NCBI RefSeq assembly: GCF_020171925.1
Contig: NZ_JAIVAR010000003.1
Location: 496,001 to 560,000 of the forward strand
Length of the DNA stretch: 64,000 nucleotides
Source: Rossellomorea aquimaris
GTDB taxonomy: Bacteria > Bacillota > Bacilli > Bacillales > Bacillaceae_B
Direction of reading: 5' to 3'
In this document: piece by piece, positions 59,384 to 64,000 of the stretch
Position numbering within the stretch: the stretch's first letter is position 1
Layout: each line of letters starts with the position of its first letter
Made by a program: the position numbers and the translations under genes
Notes under the pieces: model-generated
The model's database searches: none
Told to the model about the DNA's origin: nothing
Seen by the model: only the letters and a program-made list of their open reading frames with translations

Positions 59384-60571
59384 ATGAAAAAATCCAACCT
59401 CAGCGTACTGCTGGGTGCCGCCTTCCTGATGGCCACCTCAGCAATCGGACCTGGGTTCCTTACCCAGACCACGGTCTTCACCGAGAAACTGGCGGCGAGC
59501 TTCGGTTTCGTCATCCTCGTTTCCATCATCATCGATATCGGGGCTCAACTAAACATCTGGCGAATCATCGCCATTTCTGAAAAAAGGGCACAGGACATCG
59601 CGAATGACATCCTGCCCGGCCTCGGCTATTTCCTGGCCTTCTTAATCGTTGCGGGCGGCCTCGCCTTCAATATCGGAAACATCGCGGGAGCAGGTCTTGG
59701 TACCAATGTGTTATTCGGCATCTCACCTGAAATGGGTGCCTTATTCAGCGGCCTTGTCGCCATCGGGATCTTCCTTGTGAAAGAAGCAGGCAGACTGATG
59801 GACAAGTTCGCGCAAATACTTGGATTCCTGATGATCCTCTTAACGGTTTACGTAATGTTCACGTCGAACCCGCCTGTCGGGGAAGCCGTCACGAAGACAT
59901 TCGCACCCGATACCATCGACTTTATGGCCATCATCACCCTTGTAGGGGGAACCGTCGGTGGATACATTACGTTCGCCGGTGGACACCGTTTACTGGAAGC
60001 AGGCATCACCGGTAAGGACGCCCTTCCGCAAATCACGAAGAGTTCGGTTTCAGCAATCGGGATCGCCTCGATCATGCGCATCTTCCTTTTCCTTGCATCG
60101 CTTGGAATCGTCGCACAGGGGCTCCAGATCGACCCATCCAACCCGCCGGCATCCGTCTTTAACCTTGCTGCCGGAAACATCGGATACAAAATGTTCGGGA
60201 TCGTCATGTGGTCGGCCGCCGTGTCTTCGGTCGTCGGAGCGGCTTATACATCCGTTTCCTTCATCCGTACATTCAGCCCGCTGCTCGAGAAATACCACAA
60301 GTGGCTCATCATCGGTTTCATCGCCGTATCCACACTTGTGTTCTCTCTCATCGGTAAGCCGGTCGCCGTCATGATCCTTGTCGGTTCACTGAACGGGCTC
60401 ATCCTGCCGATTGCCCTCGGCGTCATGCTGATCGCTGCTTACAAGACGAAAATCGTCGGCGATTACAAGCACCCGATGTGGATGACCATCTTCGGTCTGC
60501 TCATCGTCGTTGCGATGTCATATATGGGAATTTACACGATGATCAACGAACTTCCTAAATTGTTTGGATAA
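59384..60571 (+). CDS. ycsG: NRAMP-family transporter YcsG
   Basis: This 395-residue protein has about eleven membrane segments and the divergent NRAMP start MATSAIGPGFLTQTTVFTEK, where classical NRAMPs have the DPGN metal motif. YcsG neighbours pxp genes in B. subtilis too, so it more likely carries 5-oxoproline or a related compound than manganese; that is inference. It starts after AAAGGAGAG, 36 bp past pxpC, and ends at a terminator. Confidence 0.87.
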   Translation: MKKSNLSVLLGAAFLMATSAIGPGFLTQTTVFTEKLAASFGFVILVSIIIDIGAQLNIWRIIAISEKRAQDIANDILPGLGYFLAFLIVAGGLAFNIGNIAGAGLGTNVLFGISPEMGALFSGLVAIGIFLVKEAGRLMDKFAQILGFLMILLTVYVMFTSNPPVGEAVTKTFAPDTIDFMAIITLVGGTVGGYITFAGGHRLLEAGITGKDALPQITKSSVSAIGIASIMRIFLFLASLGIVAQGLQIDPSNPPASVFNLAAGNIGYKMFGIVMWSAAVSSVVGAAYTSVSFIRTFSPLLEKYHKWLIIGFIAVSTLVFSLIGKPVAVMILVGSLNGLILPIALGVMLIAAYKTKIVGDYKHPMWMTIFGLLIVVAMSYMGIYTMINELPKLFG

Positions 60572-60576
60572 TATAG

Positions 60577-60614
60577 AAATGCCCCACACCCTGCATGGGT
60601 TTGGGGCATTTTTG
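60577..60614 (+). terminator. Terminator of the pxp operon
   Basis: AAATGCCCCA pairs with TGGGGCATTT around an internal CCTGCATGGG, followed by TTGTT. Confidence 0.85.
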
Positions 60615-60636
60615 TTATACTGGGATACGCAAAATA

Positions 60637-60680
60637 AAAGAAGGACTGTCCTTTAGTTAACTAAAGGACAGTCCTTCTTT
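60637..60680 (-). terminator. Terminator of ywbE, perfect 44-bp palindrome
   Basis: AAAGAAGGACTGTCCTTTAG and the rest of the arm to GTTAAC at the centre are perfectly mirrored, 22 bases per arm. It lies 11 bp past the ywbE stop; on the minus strand the arm is followed by TTTTATTTT. Confidence 0.8.
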
Positions 60681-60691
60681 ACTGGCAACGG

Positions 60692-60886
60692 TTACGACAG
60701 GATGTTCTTCACTCTTCCGACTTGTCCATCTTCAAGCCTCACTTTGATACCGTGAGGATGATTGGCCGAATTCGTCAGGATGTCCTTTACCACGCCCTGC
60801 GTCAGCCGGCCTGTCCGCTGATCTTTTTTTAGTACGATTTCTACTTGTAAACCTGGTTTGATATTTGCTCGCTGTTGACCGTTCAT
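60692..60886 (-). CDS. ywbE: YwbE family protein
   Basis: This 64-residue protein reads ANIKPGLQVEIVLKKDQRTG, LTQGVVKDILTNSANHPHGI and VRLEDGQVGRV, the complete YwbE family pattern, a small KOW/SH3-like beta fold. It is widespread in bacteria, and its function is unknown; nucleic-acid binding is plausible. Start after AGTTAGGAGAATCCC. Confidence 0.9.
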   Translation of the reverse strand: MNGQQRANIKPGLQVEIVLKKDQRTGRLTQGVVKDILTNSANHPHGIKVRLEDGQVGRVKNILS

Positions 60887-60977
60887 GGGATTCTCCTAAC
60901 TTGGTTATGGTTTGTCGGTGGTTTTGGATTTTTGTGATGGGGGTTTGGGGTTGAAATTGATGACGGTTTAAGAAGAT

Positions 60978-61052
60978 GTACAATTATCGGATCTTGGCAA
61001 TTCATCGGTTTTCGGTGCAATTACTCCATTTCTGGTACAATTCATCGTAAAA
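60978..61052 (+). repeat. Short tandem array, ~20-bp unit (GGTGCAATTCATCG)
   Basis: CAATT cores occur at 60981, 60998, 61018 and 61038, with the last two intervals exactly 20 bp. The unit is close to GTGCAATTCATCGTTTTCGG. The remaining stretch 61053-61211 shows nothing else. Confidence 0.65.
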
Positions 61053-61211
61053 CCCTCTCCACATTTCGGTCCAATGAGATCTTACCCCGTCATCCTCACC
61101 TGAAAAGTAATCCCATTCGCTGAAATTCCGTGCATACGAAACTTTCCATCCTGGAATTCTCCACAAAAAATTCAATCTGAAACACCAACCCCTGTGTTCA
61201 CCCTCAACTCC

Positions 61212-61442
61212 TCAATCCTCGTCCTTTATATCCGGATCTTCCGGAATGGGTTCGTTCAAGTATTCCGCCAGCTGCTTCTTTGCTTTTTCGATTTGCTCGA
61301 GATGCTGATTGAATTGTTCACGATATACCAGGAATTGCTCGCCGTCGTGGACAGCCCTGATTTTATTTTCGTGAACGAGCGCTTCTATATAGGATTCTGG
61401 AAGGGATAAATAGTCTGCTGTTTCTGCTATTGTGAGATACAT
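61212..61442 (-). CDS. Excisionase-type helix-turn-helix protein
   Basis: This protein of about 76 residues reads MYLTIAETADYLSLPESYIE and KIRAVHDGEQFLVYREQFNQHL, the pattern of the MerR-like excisionase (HTH_17) fold, with an acidic C-terminal tail. No phage or transposon genes are near, so it is more likely a small chromosomal regulator than a real excisionase. ATG 61442 is chosen for GAGGG seven bases upstream; the frame to 61469 lacks a site. Confidence 0.78.
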   Translation of the reverse strand: MYLTIAETADYLSLPESYIEALVHENKIRAVHDGEQFLVYREQFNQHLEQIEKAKKQLAEYLNEPIPEDPDIKDED

Positions 61443-61521
61443 TTCGCTTCCCTCTATTAACTCTTTCATCTAGTTTCCCACTATTATATCATAGTCGGCA
61501 AAGTTGACATGAACTCTTCCC

Positions 61522-62442
61522 TTATATGTTCTCTTGTTTGAAAATGTGGTGCAGGATCAGGTTCGATGCAGAATTGACGGTCGCCCCTTTTTTGTACTCT
61601 TCATAGTAGGGGGCGAATGAGAATAGAGTCGATAATTGCTTGGGAAGGGTGCGATGAGGGACGGCAACCGGGTTGAACTTCAATGATATTGATGTCTTCG
61701 CCGCCATCTGGAAGCCCCAGTCACCGAAGGATGGGATGATGGTATGATAGGCTTGCGTATGGAATCCTGCATGGGCAAGGGTCATTCCGATGCTCCAGAA
61801 CACGGTCGGTGTCGCATCCAAGGCGTTGGATTGACAAACGATCAGTCCATGGTCACTCAATGATGCATGCAGCTGTCGAAACAATTCCCGTGTATAAAGG
61901 CTTGCCAGCAGTTCATTGGTGGGATCGGGAAAATCAATGATCATTAAATCATATACCTTTTCGTTTCGTTCAATGAACTGCTTGGCATCTTCAATATGCG
62001 TTCTTACCCTTTTATCAAAAAAAGACCGTTCATTCAGTTTAACCAAAACAGGGACCTTCTTGGCAAGGGATACCACCTTCCCGTCAATATCGACTAAATC
62101 CACTTCTTCGACACTCTCGTATTTCAGGATTTCCCGAAGGGCGAGCCCGTCCCCTCCACCAAGGACCAAGACCGATCGTATCGGCCTGCCAAGTGCAAAT
62201 GGCACATGCACAAAGGCTTCGTGATAGATCCTTTCATCCAGTGAACTGAACTGCAGCTGTTCATTTAGGTACAACCTGATATCCTCTGCTCGAATGACCT
62301 GAATATCTTGAAATTTACTCTTCCCTTTATAAAGACCATCATGTTCCCCGGCCAATAGCTCCTTTAGGCCGATCCTGTCCCATTCATCACCGTATAATTC
62401 CAGTTCCTTTGCCGACTGACGCCCATTCTTTTCTTTCGCCAC
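61522..62442 (-). CDS. speE: Spermidine synthase family (polyamine aminopropyltransferase) protein
   Basis: This 306-residue protein has the SpeE pattern: LQFSSLDERIYHEAFVHVPF, the decarboxy-AdoMet site LVLGGGDGLALREILKY with Asp in DLVDID, and IIDFPDPTN with both acidic residues of the usual DxxDP motif. It transfers aminopropyl groups to putrescine or another polyamine. The start is GTG 62442 with a weak ribosome site. It is divergent from speD, whose product supplies its substrate. The polyamine made cannot be told. Confidence 0.85.
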   Translation of the reverse strand: MAKEKNGRQSAKELELYGDEWDRIGLKELLAGEHDGLYKGKSKFQDIQVIRAEDIRLYLNEQLQFSSLDERIYHEAFVHVPFALGRPIRSVLVLGGGDGLALREILKYESVEEVDLVDIDGKVVSLAKKVPVLVKLNERSFFDKRVRTHIEDAKQFIERNEKVYDLMIIDFPDPTNELLASLYTRELFRQLHASLSDHGLIVCQSNALDATPTVFWSIGMTLAHAGFHTQAYHTIIPSFGDWGFQMAAKTSISLKFNPVAVPHRTLPKQLSTLFSFAPYYEEYKKGATVNSASNLILHHIFKQENI

Positions 62443-62685
62443 TGATGTTCACATCCTATTCATGAATTTCTACTACTACTTCATTCTATTTCTATCAAGC
62501 TTCATCCGTTCTCCCAACCCTCTCTACTATTAAAAAAATAGACAATCATCCTAAGAGATTCATCCCTATGGGCGGACGTCATCATAATCAAACGATGGAT
62601 TTTTACTAGATTTCGATCTTTTATCAAACCAATCGGGGAGTTTGTACATATCTTAAAGTAAACGCTTATAGAAAGGAGCAGGAGA

Positions 62686-63075
62686 TTGGAGTACAGTACA
62701 TTCGGAAGGCATATCATTGTAGATTTGTGGGGAGTCGACTTCGACAGACTCAATGATGTGGCCTTTCTTGAAAAGCATATGCATGAAGCTGCGAAGGCCA
62801 GTGGTGCAACGGTCCTCTCGGTCGATTATCATCGGTTCGACCCTCATGGCGTCACGGCGTTCGTCATCCTTTCGGAAAGCCACCTCTCCATCCATACGTA
62901 TCCGGAAAAAGGTTTTGCCGCACTTGATGGGTACACATGTGGTCATACGGTCGATCCCTTGAAAGCAATAAACTACCTTATTTCTGTATTGGAACCAGAT
63001 CGAGTAAATTCAGTGAAAGTGGTGCGGGGGCAAGGTGGATTGACGATCAACAAATTGTCGTTATCGGATGACTGA
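62686..63075 (+). CDS. speD: S-adenosylmethionine decarboxylase proenzyme
   Basis: This 129-residue prokaryotic-type (class 1B) SpeD has the self-cleavage site SESHLSIHTYPE, where the chain breaks between Glu64 and Ser65 to form the pyruvoyl group, and TCGHTVDPLKAINYL. It makes decarboxylated AdoMet for the divergent speE product. The start is TTG 62686 after GAAAGGAGCAGGAGA. The 240-bp divergent region 62443-62685 must hold both promoters, but I cannot place them with confidence. Confidence 0.92.
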   Translation: MEYSTFGRHIIVDLWGVDFDRLNDVAFLEKHMHEAAKASGATVLSVDYHRFDPHGVTAFVILSESHLSIHTYPEKGFAALDGYTCGHTVDPLKAINYLISVLEPDRVNSVKVVRGQGGLTINKLSLSDD

Positions 63076-63120
63076 TCCATCCCTTCCTTCTATCATCAGA
63101 GTCCGGTTTCTATTTTCCGA

Positions 63121-63151
63121 ATAAAAAAAAGAGAGGCGCCATGCCTCTCTG
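63121..63151 (-). terminator. Terminator of the rRNA methyltransferase gene
   Basis: AGAGAGGC (63130-63137) pairs with GCCTCTCT (63143-63150); the minus strand continues TTTTTTTTATT. Confidence 0.87.
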
Positions 63152-63157
63152 CTTTCG

Positions 63158-64000
63158 TTACTTCAGCTCTATTTTCGCCACTGCCTCGCAGTGCATCGTT
63201 TGCGGGAACATATCGACAGGTTGGATCTCGGCCGTTTTGTAACCACCGTCTTCGAGTATGCGGAGATCGCGGGCCAAGGTCGCAGGGTTGCATGATACAT
63301 AGACGACTTTTTTTGGCTTCATCGCCAGGATCGTATTGAGAAGGGCTTCATCGCACCCTTTTCTCGGCGGGTCGACGACAAGGACATCGGCACTGATTCC
63401 CTCTTCGTACCATTTTGGGATGACGACTTCAGCAGGTCCGGCTTCAAACTCGACATTATCCATCATGTTCAGACGTGCATTCTTTTTCGCATCCTCAATG
63501 GCTTGGGGAACGATTTCAACCCCATACACCTTCTTGGCTTTTTGAGCAAGGAAAAGGGAGATGGTACCGATCCCGCAATAGGCATCGATCACTGTTTCTT
63601 CCCCCTTCAAGTCAGCATATTCCAACGCTTTCTCGTATAAAACTTTCGTTTGTTCAGGGTTGACCTGATAGAAAGAGCGTGCGGAAATCGCAAACTTCAC
63701 ATCCCCGATCATATCGTGGATGACTTCTTCCCCCCAAAGCACATTGGTCACATCACCCATGATCACATTGGTCTTCTTGCCGTTCACATTGTGGACGATG
63801 GATTTGAGGCCATCGATGTTGCTGACAAGTTGATCAATGATTTCACTTTTATGCGGCAGCTCCTTCGTCCTCGTGACCAGTACGACCATGACTTCACCTG
63901 TCGTATACGCAGTCCTCGTCATGATATGGCGCAAAGTCCCCTTGTGCTTCTTTTCATCATACGGACGGATCCCCAGCTTTTCACATATATCCTTCACTTG
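63158..64000 (-). CDS. rlmCD: 23S rRNA (uracil-5-)-methyltransferase, RlmCD/RumA family, C-terminal part
   Basis: About 281 residues are visible and the frame continues past the right edge. The AdoMet site is [20 protein letters not shown], with [14 protein letters not shown] and [10 protein letters not shown]; the nucleophilic cysteine is in [15 protein letters not shown] and the general-base Glu in [10 protein letters not shown]. It methylates C5 of uridines in 23S rRNA; in Bacillus one enzyme (YefA) modifies two sites. The N-terminal TRAM domain and Fe-S cysteines would lie outside the window. A terminator follows. Confidence 0.9.
   Translation of the reverse strand, partial: QVKDICEKLGIRPYDEKKHKGTLRHIMTRTAYTTGEVMVVLVTRTKELPHKSEIIDQLVSNIDGLKSIVHNVNGKKTNVIMGDVTNVLWGEEVIHDMIGDVKFAISARSFYQVNPEQTKVLYEKALEYADLKGEETVIDAYCGIGTISLFLAQKAKKVYGVEIVPQAIEDAKKNARLNMMDNVEFEAGPAEVVIPKWYEEGISADVLVVDPPRKGCDEALLNTILAMKPKKVVYVSCNPATLARDLRILEDGGYKTAEIQPVDMFPQTMHCEAVAKIELK

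Noticed and set aside
61212-61442. Excisionase as a sign of an integrated phage or element
   Set aside because: No integrase, phage gene or attachment-site repeat is near; small HTH_17 proteins are common outside mobile elements.

Overview
The window looks like chromosomal DNA of a spore-forming, low-to-moderate GC Bacillaceae bacterium; a Bacillus or Rossellomorea-type organism is my inference. Supporting signs are an alpha/beta SASP gene, a KinB-like sensor kinase, a T-box and a TPP riboswitch of Firmicutes type, strong AGGAGG-like ribosome binding sites, three SigB-type promoters upstream of stress-protein homologues, and genes recognisable as B. subtilis ykuS, ywbE, yflT, ydaG, thiT, ispA and pxpBC/ycsG relatives. 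I see no rRNA, tRNA, insertion sequence, prophage or CRISPR.

Layout. 1-300 holds the start of a nitronate monooxygenase. 435-11653 is a phenylacetate (paa) catabolic cluster on the minus strand, transcribed paaK-paaA-paaB-paaC-paaD, then about 370 bp of dispersed repeats, then an EthD-like gene, paaF, paaG, an aldehyde dehydrogenase, paaH and paaJ, with the repressor gene paaX after it. A divergent GntR/FCD regulator lies at 11904. 13-21 kb is housekeeping and stress: an ABC-F protein, a DAO-type oxidase, a T-box-controlled sodium symporter, a leaderless Cu/Zn SOD, intracellular subtilisin, YkuS and a SigB-type ferritin-like protein. 21-35 kb holds a RecB-like nuclease/Rad3-type helicase fusion, a YczE-type membrane protein, a KinB-like kinase, a striking HTH protein fused to a degenerate F1-ATPase beta-like domain, GDPD, ArAE, acyl-CoA dehydrogenase, AGCS symporter, SASP, UDG and YdaG. 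35-48 kb holds a probable structured RNA gene, a heterodimeric ABC exporter, a beta-propeller protein, a two-part ThrE-type exporter, riboswitch-controlled thiT, YflT, a NERD protein and a ZIP transporter. 48-64 kb holds a YtrA-type GntR/ABC operon ending in an ECF sigma gene, a TPR-dynamin GTPase, an MFS transporter, pxpB-pxpC-ycsG, ywbE, speE and speD (divergent) and the C-terminal part of an rlmCD-type gene.

How the genes work together. PaaK makes phenylacetyl-CoA, PaaABC(D) epoxidises it, PaaG isomerises the epoxide, and the ALDH, PaaF, PaaH and PaaJ carry the opened chain towards acetyl-CoA and succinyl-CoA. PaaX presumably senses phenylacetyl-CoA. Neither a PaaE reductase nor a PaaZ/MaoC-type ring-opening hydratase is in the cluster.

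The strongest unusual signals are the HTH-F1-beta-like fusion (25849-26898) with palindromes at its promoter; a family of intergenic tandem arrays with fixed periods (20, 25, 20, 62 and 20 bp), two of which share one 20-bp unit on opposite strands; an intergenic transcription unit at 35008-35380 with a near-consensus promoter, several hairpins and a terminator; and three copies of a GGTACGTCCCTC hairpin.
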